A stretch of 64,000 nt of DNA from Streptomyces sp. TLI_105 (GCF_900105415.1 NZ_FNSM01000001.1:434001-498000); one strand, 5' to 3'; positions 1 through 12,504 are shown, counted from the first letter of the stretch. Notes: generated by a model from the sequence alone, not told the origin. Translations and numbers: made by a program.

Positions 1-229
1 CCTGGGCCTGCTGCCGGAGCCGCTCCCCGGCGGGTGTCAGCGTCAGCCCCCGGCCGCGCCGGCGGATGAACAGCTGCACCCGCAGGTCCTGCTCCAGGTT
101 GTGGACGGCCGTGGACACGGCGGACTGCGCGATGTGCAGCTCCGCCGCCGCCTCCGTCATCGAGCCGCGTTCGGCGGCGACGAGGAAGTAGCGGAGCTGG
201 ACGAGTGTGAAACCGACTGGTGACGTCAT
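1..229 (-). CDS. LysR-family transcriptional regulator (partial, N-terminus only)
   Basis: The first 76 residues are visible and the rest lies beyond the window edge. They form a typical LysR winged helix-turn-helix: a QLRYFLVAAERGSMTEAAAEL segment shortened here to its core LRYFLVAAERGSMTEAA, then IAQSAVSTAVHNLEQ and a conserved LTPAGERL wing. LysR proteins sense a small ligand through the missing C-terminal domain and usually control nearby catabolic genes. The gene lies 78 bases downstream of the aspartase gene on the same strand, so it is probably the local regulator of that catabolic operon. That link is inferred from position only. Start ATG is at 229. Confidence 0.85.
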   Translation of the reverse strand, partial: MTSPVGFTLVQLRYFLVAAERGSMTEAAAELHIAQSAVSTAVHNLEQDLRVQLFIRRRGRGLTLTPAGERLRQQAQ

Positions 230-307
230 GCGTGGCCCTCGCGCCTGGTGGTCCGGTCGGCTCCGACCCTATGCGGCCCCGGCGACGGACACGACGCCGT
301 GGGGTGC

Positions 308-1746
<1,439 letters not shown>

Positions 1747-1750
<4 letters not shown>

Positions 1751-2928
1751 CGGGTTCCTTCGGTCGTCGGGATGCCTCCGGCGGGCCCGGCTCGGTCCAC
1801 TCCGGTCCAGGCCAGGGCGATCGCCCCGTCGAGCAGGGCCCGTTCGGCCGTCCCGCCCACGCAGTGCGCGGCGAACTCGTGCTGGTGGTTGGTCGCGGGC
1901 AGGGAGCCGATGCCGATGTACGGGTGGATGGCCGGCACCACCTGGGAGACGTTGCCCATGTCGGTGGAGGCGCGGTTCATCCGTGCGGCCTGCCCCGGCG
2001 GCGCGAACTCCCTGCCCAGCGCGAGGGCGTTCGCACGGTAGTGGCCGAGGGCGGTCCCGTCCGTGCGGAACTCCGCGTACGGCTTGCTCTCCGGCTCGAT
2101 CCGGAGCTCGCAGCCCGTCGCGAGGGCGCCGGCCTCGAAGGCCCGCATCACGCGCGGTTCGAGGGCGGCCAGTTCGGCGAGCGTCTCCGCCCGTACGTAC
2201 CACCGTCCGGTCGAGCGCTCCGGGATGGCGTTGGGGGCGTCGCCGGCGTGGGTCACCACGCCGTGCACCCGGGCCGAGGCCGGCAGCTGCTGGCGGAGCA
2301 GGCCGATGGCGACCTGGGCCACCGTGAAGGCGTCGGCCGCGTTCACCCCGGCCTCCGGATAGGCCGCGGCGTGCGCGGACCTCCCGGTGTAGGAGATCTT
2401 GGAGTGGCTGACGGCGAACGGGCGGGCCTCGGCGACGTCGACCGGCGCCGGATGCACCAGCATCGCGAGGTCCACGCCGGCGAAGGCACCCCGGTCGAGC
2501 AGCTCGATCTTGCCGCCGCCGCCCTCCTCGGCCGGGGTGCCGCAGACCTCGACGGTCAGGCCGACGTCGTCGGCGACGGCCGCGAGGCCGAGCGCGGCTC
2601 CGACCGAGCTCGCCGCGATGAGGTTGTGCCCGCAGGCGTGGCCGAGGCCGGGCAGGGCGTCGTACTCGGCGCACAGGGCGATCCGTACGGGCCCGCTGCC
2701 GTACCGGGCGTGGAACGCCGTCTCCAGGCCCAGGTAGGACGAGGTGACGTCGAATCCTGCCCGGTCGAGGAGCTCCGGGACGGCGGCCGCGGCCCGGTGT
2801 TCCTCCCAGGCGGTCTCCGGATCGGCGTGCAGCCGCTCGGAGAGGCCGATCAGCTCCTCGGCCCGGCGGTCGACCGCCTGCCGGGCCGCCTTCTTCAGCG
2901 CGCCCGTCGCTTCCCGCGCGGCCCTCAC
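1747..2928 (-). CDS. M20 family metallo-amidohydrolase (AbgB/ACY1L2-like)
   Basis: A 393-residue zinc-dependent amidohydrolase that would cleave an amide bond of an N-acyl amino acid or dipeptide. Metal-ligand motifs are visible: GHACGHN near residues 96-102 and a Glu pair in TPAEEGGGG near 133-140. A dimerisation (lid) domain follows with the SHSKISYTGRSAHAA stretch. Overall it resembles the p-aminobenzoyl-glutamate hydrolase/peptidase M20 branch. The start is GTG at 2928, overlapping the DUF1028 stop (GTGA). With aspartase directly downstream, an N-acyl-aspartate substrate is a reasonable inference, but nothing in the sequence fixes the substrate. Confidence 0.85.
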
Positions 2929-3599
2929 AGGTCGCCCGGGACGCCGTACGAGGGTGCGGTGGCGGGGTCGAGTCCGCGCCGCACGTAGTCGTCGCGCTGC
3001 GGCAGCCAGACGTCGAGGAGTTCGCCGAGCCGGTCCACGGGCTCGTCGGCCCAGTCGACCCGCAGATCGGTCACGCGCCAGCCGACGTCCGCGACGACCG
3101 CCAGGCCGGCGGAGTGCACCGGGCCCTCCTCGCCGCCGGCCGCGACGGCGGCCCTGAGGGCGGCGAGGAGACGCTCTTCGAGTTCTCCGCCGGCCGAGGC
3201 GTAGGCGTCGAGGAGCACGCCGGGGATGTGGGGGCCGGACAGCATGTTGCCGGCGGCCACCGCGCCGTCCGTGGTGGCCGAGGCGTACGTGCCGAGCGTC
3301 CGCGCGCCGCTGTGGGCGAAGCCGGGGCCGGAGCGGCCGAGGACGGTCAGCTGCCGGTACTCGATGGTCTCGGCGTTGCGGACGGCGCCGGTGACGTCGG
3401 TCAGGGCGCGCTCCGCGTCCGAGTGCTCCGCGAGGCCCGCGAGGAGGCTCGTGCCGAGGGTGGGGTCGGTGATGTTCTGCGAGGTGGCGGCGCCGACGCC
3501 GGGCCGCAGATGGGCGACGCGGGCGAAGACCGCCGGGCTCGACGAGCAGGCCACGACGCCGAACCGCCCACCGTCGCGCACGACGAGGGAGAAGGTCAT
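2925..3599 (-). CDS. DUF1028 family protein (Ntn-hydrolase-like)
   Basis: A 224-residue protein starting MTFSLVVRD, with the characteristic GVVACSSSPAVFARV and GVGAATSQNITDP segments and a glycine-rich GNMLSGPHIP motif of the DUF1028 family. The family is believed to adopt an Ntn-hydrolase-like fold and its activity is not established. The Met at 3599 is chosen because the open frame above it is a low-complexity Arg-rich run and because it overlaps the RidA stop as ATGA. DUF1028 genes often sit with RidA and amidohydrolases, as here, which suggests a role in handling an unstable amine or amide intermediate. Confidence 0.82.
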   Translation of the reverse strand: MTFSLVVRDGGRFGVVACSSSPAVFARVAHLRPGVGAATSQNITDPTLGTSLLAGLAEHSDAERALTDVTGAVRNAETIEYRQLTVLGRSGPGFAHSGARTLGTYASATTDGAVAAGNMLSGPHIPGVLLDAYASAGGELEERLLAALRAAVAAGGEEGPVHSAGLAVVADVGWRVTDLRVDWADEPVDRLGELLDVWLPQRDDYVRRGLDPATAPSYGVPGDL

Positions 3600-4063
3600 G
3601 CCGGGTCCTCCTCGGCGCGGGCGGGGACGACGGCGATCGCGTCGATCTCGCACAGCCACTCGGGGCGGGCGAGCGCGGACACCACCAGGCCCGTGGAGAC
3701 GGGGTGCACGCCCTTGGTCCAGCGGCCCACCGTGCGGTAGACCGCCTCGCGGTAGCGCGGGTCGATCAGGTAGATCGTCAGCTTGACCAGGTGCTCCATG
3801 CGGCTGCCCGCCTCTTCGAGCAGCATCTTGATGTTGGCCATGGCCCGCTCGGCCTGGGCCTCGGCGTCGCCGATGCCCACGGACTCGCCGGTGTCGAGGT
3901 CCTGGCCGATCTGGCCCCGGACGTACACCGTGTTCCCGGCGACGACGGCCTGGCAGAGGTCGTTGTCGAGGTTCTGCTCGGGATAGGTCTCGCGGGTGTT
4001 GAACGGGCGGACGCGGGTGTGTCCGCCGGCGACGATCGGGGCCTTCGGGGTCGTGGAGGTCAT
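3596..4063 (-). CDS. RidA/YjgF family protein (enamine/imine deaminase-like)
   Basis: A 155-residue cytoplasmic RidA-type protein. RidA enzymes hydrolyse reactive enamine or imine intermediates to ketones and ammonia. The family pattern is clear: VYVRGQIGQDLDTGE, then AEAQAERAMANIKMLLEEAG, KLTIYLIDPRYREAVYRT and the C-terminal strand CEIDAIAVVP preceded by an Arg. The N-terminal extension of about 20 residues suggests a pathway-specific Rid subgroup rather than the housekeeping one. It is coupled by ATGA to DUF1028 and lies 10 bases after the monooxygenase, so it probably detoxifies a product of that oxidation step. Confidence 0.9.
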   Translation of the reverse strand: MTSTTPKAPIVAGGHTRVRPFNTRETYPEQNLDNDLCQAVVAGNTVYVRGQIGQDLDTGESVGIGDAEAQAERAMANIKMLLEEAGSRMEHLVKLTIYLIDPRYREAVYRTVGRWTKGVHPVSTGLVVSALARPEWLCEIDAIAVVPARAEEDPA

Positions 4064-4073
4064 GATCCGCTCC

Positions 4074-5348
4074 TCAGTTCTTCCGGTCGGTGGGTGCGTA
4101 CGCGAGATAGCCGCGCTGCCTCGCGATGTGGTCGGCGACGTACCGGGCGTCGTGCCAGACGCCCCAGAGGAAGCTGGATCCGCGGCGGGACAGCCAGGGC
4201 AGGCCCAGGAAGTAGACGCCGGGTTCGGCGGACACTCCGCGTCGCTGGTCGGGGCGGCCGTTCTCGTCGAACGCGTCGACGTCGAGCCAGCCGTAGTCGG
4301 TGGCGAAGCCCGTCGCCCACACGATGGAGGTGACGCCGGCCTCGTTCAGGTCGAGCTCGGGGCGGGGGCGGGTCACGCACTCCGGGTCCGGTCCGAGGAC
4401 GTGGGCCTCCGGCTCCTCGGGGAGGTCGAGTCCGTCGCGCTCGACGTAGGCGTCGGCGGCCCGGAGGAATTCCAGGTACTTGGCGTCGCCGAAGGCGATG
4501 TTGGCGGCGAGGTCCGGCGCGAAGCGCAGGACGCCGTCGGCGTAGGACGTGGTCATGCCGACGAGTTCGATGCCGCTCGCGGCGAGGTCCCGGAAGTCCA
4601 CGGTGTGGCCGCCGTGCGCCCCGCTGACCGCGATGGTGACGTGTTCGGCGCCCTGGGGCGGGGTCTGCGCGTCCCAGGTCCCGAGCACGCCGAGCCACCA
4701 GCAGAAGTCACGCCCGCGGTACGCGCGGGGCGGACGGTCGTGCGGGCCGACGGAGAGGAGGACCCGGCGCCCGGACCGGCGCAGTTCGTCGGCGATCTGC
4801 ACCCCCGAGGAGCCGGCCCCGACGACGAGGACGGCGCCCCCGGGCAGCTGCTCCGGGTTGCGGTACCCACTGGAGTGGATCTGCGTGGGGACGGCGCCGT
4901 CCGGCACGAGCGGCGGGATCACGGGCCGCTGGAACGGTCCGGTGGCGGCGACGACGAAGCGCGCGTCGATCGTGCCCTGCGAGGTCTCGACGCGGAAGCC
5001 GGGCCGGCCGGCGCGCCTGCGCACCGAGGTCACCTCGACGCCGCTGCGGATCGGGGCGCCCGTCTTCTCGGCGTACGCCACGAGGTAGTCGGCGACCCGC
5101 TCCTTCGGCACGAAGGCGTCGGGGGTGAGGGCGGGATCGATATCCGTGAACTCGAGGCCCGGGAAGCGGTCGTGCCACGCGGGCCCGTTCGCCACCAGGG
5201 AGTCCCAGCGTTCCGTACGCCACCGCTCGGCGATCCGGTGCCGTTCCAGGACGAGGTGCGGGATGCCGTGGGCGCCCAGGTGCTCGCTCATGGCCACGCC
5301 TGCCTGGCCCGCCCCGACGACGACGACTTCGGTCTCTTCATGCGGCAT
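4074..5348 (-). CDS. FAD/NADPH-dependent flavin monooxygenase (FMO/BVMO-like)
   Basis: A 424-residue single-component flavoprotein. Two Rossmann nucleotide-binding motifs are visible: VVGAGQAGVAM near residues 10-20 for FAD and VVGAGSSGVQIADEL in the middle for NADPH, with the late VWATGFATDYGW motif common to flavin monooxygenases. Such enzymes oxygenate amines, indoles or ketones. The start ATG at 5348 is chosen because the upstream open frame has no family similarity. It is the first gene of the operon leading to RidA, DUF1028, M20 and aspartase, and its promoter faces that of xdhA. The substrate is unknown. Confidence 0.87.
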   Translation of the reverse strand: MPHEETEVVVVGAGQAGVAMSEHLGAHGIPHLVLERHRIAERWRTERWDSLVANGPAWHDRFPGLEFTDIDPALTPDAFVPKERVADYLVAYAEKTGAPIRSGVEVTSVRRRAGRPGFRVETSQGTIDARFVVAATGPFQRPVIPPLVPDGAVPTQIHSSGYRNPEQLPGGAVLVVGAGSSGVQIADELRRSGRRVLLSVGPHDRPPRAYRGRDFCWWLGVLGTWDAQTPPQGAEHVTIAVSGAHGGHTVDFRDLAASGIELVGMTTSYADGVLRFAPDLAANIAFGDAKYLEFLRAADAYVERDGLDLPEEPEAHVLGPDPECVTRPRPELDLNEAGVTSIVWATGFATDYGWLDVDAFDENGRPDQRRGVSAEPGVYFLGLPWLSRRGSSFLWGVWHDARYVADHIARQRGYLAYAPTDRKN

Positions 5349-5415
5349 GTGTGCCTCCACTCGGGCGGTAGGCCATGTGGGCGTCTCGTCGACTGCGCTA
5401 CCGCACGGCACATCC

Positions 5416-5441
5416 TTGGACGCCCCCGTGAAACTGTCCAA
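5416..5441. promoter_or_regulatory. Candidate operator dyad TTGGAC-N14-GTCCAA
   Basis: A 6-bp inverted repeat with a 14-base spacer, 68 bases upstream of the flavin monooxygenase start. It could be an operator for the minus-strand operon. Dyads this short arise by chance, so this rests mainly on its position in the divergent control region. Confidence 0.3.
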
Positions 5442-5487
5442 CAGATGTTTTCGTTGACAGCGATCGAATTTACAGATGCACGAGGGC

Positions 5488-5525
5488 CCGAGGTCTTGAC
5501 CTCGGTGATCGTCGGCCACTAACTT
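5488..5525 (+). promoter_or_regulatory. Candidate xdh promoter with overlapping operator dyad
   Basis: TTGACC (5496-5501) and TAACTT (5520-5525) with an 18-base spacer form a good vegetative-type promoter pointing at the leader ORF and xdhA. The -35 box sits inside a perfect dyad, CCGAGGTC-TT-GACCTCGG (5488-5505), with 8-bp arms. A repressor bound there would block RNA polymerase, so substrate-relieved repression of the xdh operon is a reasonable inference. The cognate protein is not identified. Confidence 0.5.
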
Positions 5526-5571
5526 GCGCTCAGCATCGCCCCGTGACGACCGAGAGGAGGCGACCCCCCGG

Positions 5572-5649
5572 ATGAACACCAGCTCCGACCTGAGTCGCCT
5601 CGCCCACACCACGGTCTGGGTTCCGGGTCGCATCGCCCACGGCTGCTGA
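5572..5649 (+). CDS. Putative leader peptide upstream of the xdh operon
   Basis: A 25-codon ORF beginning MNTSSDLSRLAH and ending GRIAHGC then TGA. A clear Shine-Dalgarno (GAGAGGAGG) precedes it, about 40 bases after the predicted transcription start. The terminal His-Gly-Cys codons would stall ribosomes when the matching aminoacyl-tRNA is scarce. Segments that can pair in two alternative ways follow at 5664-5730, so an attenuation role is plausible. It lacks the RRHVD motif of the other two leaders in this window and could be a different leader class or a chance ORF. Confidence 0.5.
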   Translation: MNTSSDLSRLAHTTVWVPGRIAHGC

Positions 5650-5663
5650 CGACGCCGTCCTCC

Positions 5664-5730
5664 CGTGCCCGCTCGCGGCACGTCCCGGTCTTCCCCTCAC
5701 CCTTTTCCGGCACGCCGCCGTCGCGTGCCG
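5664..5730 (+). promoter_or_regulatory. Possible attenuator: alternative hairpins before xdhA
   Basis: Four segments are mutually complementary: CGTGCC (5664-5669), GGCACG (5677-5682), CGGCACGC (5708-5715) and GCGTGCCG (5723-5730). The first two form a 7-base-loop hairpin and the last two an 8-bp hairpin, but segment 1 can also pair with 3, and 2 with 4. This is the logic of an attenuator placed right after a leader ORF. No U-tract follows the last hairpin, so a classical intrinsic terminator is not present. Confidence 0.35.
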
Positions 5731-5834
5731 TCCCGCGCCCGCACCTGTGACGCGGCGCGTCCGAGCACAGAAAGCTGCCCGACATTGGCGAACATGATGA
5801 ATCGACCCATCGCGCACCGAAACGAGGGCCCGTC

Positions 5835-7300
5835 ATGGTAGCGGCGCACATCACCGTCAACGGAGAAGAAGCACCGATCTCACCGGCCCCGGCCCACACC
5901 ACGGTGCTGGACTTCCTGCGCGAGCGGGGACTCACCGGCACCAAGGAGGGCTGCGCCGAGGGTGAATGCGGCGCCTGTTCGATCCTGGTGGCCCGCCCCG
6001 GCGTGGACAAGCCCACCGACTGGGTGGCGGTCAACGCCTGCCTGGTCCCGGTGGCGGCGCTCGACGGTCAGGAGGTCGTCACCTCCGAGGGCCTCGCCAC
6101 CGCCGGCGCACCCGGCACGCCGCCCGCCCTGCACCCCGTGCAGGAGGAGATGGCGGTCCGCGGCGGCTCCCAATGCGGCTACTGCACACCGGGGTTCGTC
6201 TGCAGCATGGCGGCCGAGTACTACCGTCCCGGCCGCTGCGCGCACGCGGACACGGACGCGGCCCCGGGCACCGACGCCGAGCACGGCCCCAACGGTTTCG
6301 ACCTGCACGCCCTGAGCGGAAACCTGTGCCGCTGTACGGGCTACCGCCCCATCCGCGACGCCGCCTTCGCCGTCGGCACGCCCACCGACGAAGATCCGCT
6401 GGCGCGGCGCCGCGAGCAGGCCCCGCCCGCACCGGTCGCCACCGCGTACGTCCAGGACGACAGCGCGTTCCTGCGGAAGAGCACCCTGCCCGAGACGCTG
6501 CGGCTGCTGCGCGAGCGGCCCGAGGCGGTGGTGGTGGCCGGCTCCACCGACTGGGGCGTGGAGGTCAACATCCGTGCCCGGCGGGCCGGTTGCGTGGTCG
6601 CCGTCGACCGGCTTCCCGAACTTCGGGAGCTGCGCGTCGATTCCGACTCCCTCGAGATCGGCGCGGCCCTGACCCTCACCGAGATCGAGCGCCGTCTCGA
6701 CGGCGAAGTCCCGCTGCTCGCCGAACTGTTCCCCCAGTTCGCCTCCCGTCTCATCCGCAACGGCGCGACCCTCGGCGGCAACCTGGGCACCGGCTCCCCC
6801 ATCGGCGACAGCCCGCCGGCGCTGCTCGCCCTTGAGGCGTCGGTGGTCCTCGCCGACGCCGACGGCGAGCGCGAGGTCCCCCTCGCCGCGTACTTCACCG
6901 GCTACCGGCAGAGCGTGCGCCGCCCCGACGAGCTGATCCGCTCGGTGCGGATCCCGCTGCCCCTGTCGCCGGTCACGGCCTTCCACAAGATCGCCAAGCG
7001 GCGCTTCGACGACATCTCCAGCGTGGCCGTCGCCTTCGCGCTCGACGTCGAGGGCGGGGTCGTCCGCAAGGCGCGGATCGGCCTGGGCGGCGTCGCCGCC
7101 ACCCCGATCCGCGCCCTCGCCACCGAGGCGGCCCTGGAGGGCAGGCCGTGGACGGCGGAGACCGTCGAGGCCGTGGCGCCGGTGCTGCGGGACGAGGGCA
7201 CGCCGATGGACGACCACCGGGCCAGCGCCGCCTACCGCTCCGCGATGCTCGGCCGGAGCCTGCTGAAGCTGTACACGCGAACCACCGAGGCGGTGCCGTC

Positions 7301-7304
<4 letters not shown>
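5835..7304 (+). CDS. xdhA: Xanthine dehydrogenase-type small subunit, fused 2Fe-2S and FAD domains
   Basis: A 489-residue electron-transfer subunit of a molybdenum hydroxylase. The N-terminal ferredoxin-like domain has plant-type 2Fe-2S cysteines at 40, 45, 48 and 69 (EGCAEGECGAC). The helical domain carries the second 2Fe-2S set at 114, 117, 165 and 167 (QCGYC and NLCRCTGYRP). From about residue 210 an FAD-binding domain follows with VVVAGSTDWG and the GATLGGNLGTGSPIGD FAD loop. A GAGGG Shine-Dalgarno stands 8 bases before the ATG. The gene overlaps xdhB as ATGA. Electrons would flow from the Mo centre through both clusters to FAD and then probably NAD. Confidence 0.93.
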
Positions 7305-9676
<2,372 letters not shown>

Positions 9677-9677
9677 C

Positions 9678-10487
9678 ATGACGTGGTTCGCCGCGGTCGC
9701 GCGGCTGCGGGAACGCCGGGAGTCCGGCGTGCTCGTGACCGTCGCGACCGTGCGCGGCCATGCCCCGCGCGACGCCGGCGCGAAACTCGTGGTCGGCCGG
9801 ACCGAGACCTGGGGCTCGATCGGCGGCGGCAACGTGGAGGCCGTGGCGATCGACCGGGCCCGGGAGATGATCGGCGCGTCCCGGCCGGAGCCGGAGCTGC
9901 TCGATTTCGCCCTGAACGACAAGGTGACCAACCAGCACGGTGTGCAGTGCTGCGGCGGCACGGTGTCGGTGCTGCTCGAACCGCTGCCGGTGGTACGGGC
10001 GGTGGCGATCTTCGGGGTCGGGCACGTCGGGCTCGAACTGGCGCGCATCCTGGCCCGCCAGGACCTCGACCTCCATCTGATCGACACGCGCGCCGACACC
10101 CTCGCCGAGCGGCGGCTCGACGTGCTCGCGGACGCGGTGGCGCGCGTGCGCGTGCACCACACGCCGCTGCTGCCCGAGGAGGTCCTCGAGGAACTCCCGC
10201 ACGGCACGCACGTCCTGATCATGACCCATGACCACGCCGAGGACGCCGCCCTGTGCGACGCCGCCCTGCGCACGGCGCACCTCGGTTCCATCGGGCTGAT
10301 CGGGTCGGCGGCCAAGTGGGGGCGGTTCCGCAAGCGCCTCGCCACCGAGGGGGGTCACGACGATGCCGTCATCGACCGGATCAAGACCCCGATCGGTCTT
10401 GCCGACATCACCGGCAAGGAACCCGCGACGATCGCCGTGAGCGTCGCCGCGGACCTGCTGCGCACCTTCGAGGCCGAAGACGCCTGA
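9678..10487 (+). CDS. xdhC: Molybdenum cofactor insertion/sulfuration chaperone XdhC
   Basis: A 269-residue XdhC-family protein that binds molybdenum cofactor, helps its sulfuration and inserts it into XdhB; it is not part of the mature enzyme. It has the N-terminal XdhC/CoxI domain (TVRGHAPRDAGAKLVV, SIGGGNVE, the CCGG motif in VQCCGGTV) and a C-terminal Rossmann domain (AIFGVGHVGLELARIL, then IGLIGSAAKWGRF). The ATG follows the xdhB stop by one base, consistent with co-translation. A strong hairpin directly after the stop ends the operon. Confidence 0.92.
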   Translation: MTWFAAVARLRERRESGVLVTVATVRGHAPRDAGAKLVVGRTETWGSIGGGNVEAVAIDRAREMIGASRPEPELLDFALNDKVTNQHGVQCCGGTVSVLLEPLPVVRAVAIFGVGHVGLELARILARQDLDLHLIDTRADTLAERRLDVLADAVARVRVHHTPLLPEEVLEELPHGTHVLIMTHDHAEDAALCDAALRTAHLGSIGLIGSAAKWGRFRKRLATEGGHDDAVIDRIKTPIGLADITGKEPATIAVSVAADLLRTFEAEDA

Positions 10488-10492
10488 GGCAC

Positions 10493-10530
10493 CCGCACGA
10501 GTCCGTCGCGAAGGTGACGGACTCGTGCGG
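10493..10530 (+). terminator. Rho-independent-type hairpin after xdhC
   Basis: Perfect 15-bp stem (10493-10507 pairs with 10516-10530) with an 8-base loop, starting 5 bases after the xdhC stop. There is no strong T-tract, as is usual in this genus. It most likely terminates the xdh operon. Confidence 0.8.
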
Positions 10531-11017
10531 ACGGCCCTCGATGAGGGGGGCCGACGGCGCGTTCGCCGCCGCGGCGCCGCTGGATGACGACGGCGAGGGC
10601 GCCGCGGCGTCCGGGCTGCAGGCCGCCGGTGAACAGCAGCCTGTCGGGCGTTCTCGGGCTGACGTCGGTCAGCAGGTCCTTCGTGGCGTTGTCGTCGAGC
10701 CGGCGTCCTGCGCCGTGAGAGGGCCGAGCAGACCGAAACGCATCCGTGTGACTCCAGGGCTCGGTGGATCGGGTGACCGCGTACGTCGGTGCACGGGGCG
10801 GTCACAGGTGGTACGCCACACATCACGCCCCAGGCGAACCGGGTACGCGTTCGTGTCCGGAACGCGCTTTCACGCGTGAGGAGTTCGGCGACCCGACGGC
10901 GCGCCTGCCCGTCCCGCGTCGCCCGACGGCGACGATCGTCCGGAGGGGGATCCGCGGTGTCGCCCGTCGCCGCCGTACGACCTTGTCCGTGTGTCACGAG
11001 ATGCCAGGAGACCCAGC
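10531..11017. other. Intergenic stretch without an intact gene
   Basis: Apart from a possible regulator remnant at 10668-10742 on the minus strand, I see no supported gene here. Open frames in this stretch lack family similarity or clear ribosome sites. A CAGGAG Shine-Dalgarno at the right end belongs to the VOC gene. The relatively long gap fits a region that has lost a gene. Confidence 0.5.
10668..10742 (-). pseudogene. Possible remnant of a SARP/AfsR-type regulator
   Basis: On the minus strand a GGAG ribosome site precedes an ATG that opens MRFGLLGPLTAQDAG, which closely resembles the conserved N-terminus of SARP/AfsR pathway activators. The frame then loses similarity and stops after 24 residues. 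No further SARP domain could be recognised in the other frames down to the xdhC terminator. This suggests a decayed or deleted regulator, though an 11-residue match is thin support. Confidence 0.3.
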
Positions 11018-11458
11018 ATGACGATCAAGCGGATGGACAACGTCCTCATCGTGGTCGAGGACCTCGACGCCGTCGTGGCGTTCTTCGTCGAGCTCGGCAT
11101 GGAAGCAGAGGGGAGGATGCCCGTCGAGGGGCGGTGGGTGGACCGTGTCATCGGGATCGACGGATCCCGGCAGGAGGTCGCCATGCTGCGGACCCCGGAC
11201 GGTCACGGCCGGATCGAGCTGGCGAAGTTCCACACGCCGAAGGCGATCGGCGGCGGGCCGCGGGACGCGCCGGTGAACACGCCGGGGATCCGGCGGGTCA
11301 TGTTCGCCGTCGACGACATCGACGAGACCGTCGCCCGCCTGCGCGCCCACGGCGGCGAACTCGTCGGCGAGGTGGTGCGGTACGAGGACGTCTACCGGCT
11401 CTGCTACCTCCGCGGTCCGGAGGGCATCGTCGTCGGACTGGCCGAGGAGCTCACCTGA
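11018..11458 (+). CDS. VOC (glyoxalase/bleomycin-resistance) superfamily protein
   Basis: A 146-residue vicinal-oxygen-chelate protein. It shows the paired beta-alpha-beta-beta-beta modules: an N-terminal module with DNVLIVVEDLDAVVAFFVELGM and a C-terminal module starting GIRRVMFAVDDIDETVARLRAHG and ending with the metal-ligand-type EGIVVGLAEEL. VOC members include lyases, dioxygenases and drug-binding proteins, so the specific role cannot be called. A CAGGAG Shine-Dalgarno precedes ATG 11018. It appears to be a single-gene unit. Confidence 0.83.
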   Translation: MTIKRMDNVLIVVEDLDAVVAFFVELGMEAEGRMPVEGRWVDRVIGIDGSRQEVAMLRTPDGHGRIELAKFHTPKAIGGGPRDAPVNTPGIRRVMFAVDDIDETVARLRAHGGELVGEVVRYEDVYRLCYLRGPEGIVVGLAEELT

Positions 11459-11560
11459 AACAAACCGGACGGTCTTGATCCGCTACGTGGCCCAGCGCGC
11501 ATCCCCCGTGCGAGGGCGAACGAACGTTTCCCTTGTTCCCGACCCGCGACGCACCAAGCG

Positions 11561-12421
11561 ATGATCACTGCCCCGCCGGAGCCGCCCGAGGCTCCCGGCT
11601 GCTCCCGGAGGTGTCCTCTCGTGGTCCTCGTCATCGTCGTCGCCGTACTGGCCCTGCTCGCAGGCCTCGCCGCCAATCGCTGGCTGCGGCCGAGGCTGCT
11701 CAGCGAGGACGACGACACGGGCATGGCCGTGAAGGACCTCGTCGGCCCGCTCCTGACGCTGACCGTCCTGCTGCTGGCCTTCGTCCTCGTCACGGCCAAC
11801 GGTTCGTACGGCAAGGCCGAGGTCGCCTCCCGCGGCGAGGCCCGCGCCCTGGACCAGCTCGTGGAGACCGCCGAGTACGCCCCCGAGGCCCAGCGGGCCC
11901 GGATCCAGGCCGACGCCGTCTGCTACGCCCGCGCGGTGCGCACCCAGGAGTGGCCGGCCATGGCCGACGGCAAGGGGTCACCGGCCCCCAGCGTGTGGTC
12001 GACGGACTTCCGGCAGACCTTCCGCTCCCTGGAGGGCAAGCCGGTCTTCGGCATGCTGATCGCCGCCGACAACAAGCGCTCCGACGAACGCGAGGAACGC
12101 CTCACCCAAGCGACCGCCAGCATCCCCAGCGCCATCCTCTGGTTCCTGCTCGCCACCCTTGCCATCACCGTCGTGGCCCTCGGCGTCTGTCTGCCCCGCA
12201 GGAACAACCGCGGCCAGCTGATCACCCTCGTCGTGATCACCGCACTGCTGACGACGGCGCTGTGCATCATCCGCGACGTCGACCGCCCCTTCGGCGGCAT
12301 CATCGACGTACAGCCGACGGCGATCACCGAGGCCGAACGACAGGCCCACCGCGACTTCCTCGCCCACAGCCCGGCCTCCGAACTCCCCTGCGACGACCGG
12401 GGCGACCGCCGGGCCGTCTGA
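11561..12421 (+). CDS. DUF4239 (bestrophin-like domain) membrane protein
   Basis: A 286-residue integral membrane protein. Hydrophobic segments lie near residues 20-38 (PLVVLVIVVAVLALLAGLAA), 62-80 (VGPLLTLTVLLLAFVLVTA), about 189-210 and 218-236. Between them is a soluble part with the GKAEVASRGEARALDQLVETA helix and a conserved RxQADAVCYARAVRTQEWP stretch typical of DUF4239. The family is distantly related to bestrophin-like channels, but transport has not been shown. It stands alone, followed by a hairpin. Confidence 0.78.
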   Translation: MITAPPEPPEAPGCSRRCPLVVLVIVVAVLALLAGLAANRWLRPRLLSEDDDTGMAVKDLVGPLLTLTVLLLAFVLVTANGSYGKAEVASRGEARALDQLVETAEYAPEAQRARIQADAVCYARAVRTQEWPAMADGKGSPAPSVWSTDFRQTFRSLEGKPVFGMLIAADNKRSDEREERLTQATASIPSAILWFLLATLAITVVALGVCLPRRNNRGQLITLVVITALLTTALCIIRDVDRPFGGIIDVQPTAITEAERQAHRDFLAHSPASELPCDDRGDRRAV

Positions 12422-12427
12422 GTCCCC

Positions 12428-12462
12428 GCCGCCCGCGCCACCGCTCCGGCGGCGCGGGCGGC
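12428..12462 (+). terminator. Hairpin terminator after the DUF4239 gene
   Basis: A 12-bp GC stem (12428-12439 with 12451-12462) and an 11-base loop begin 6 bases after the stop codon. No T-tract follows. Confidence 0.7.
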
Positions 12463-12504
12463 CATCACTGGCGCCACACACCGGAGTTGTGTTTTCCTGA
12501 ACCC

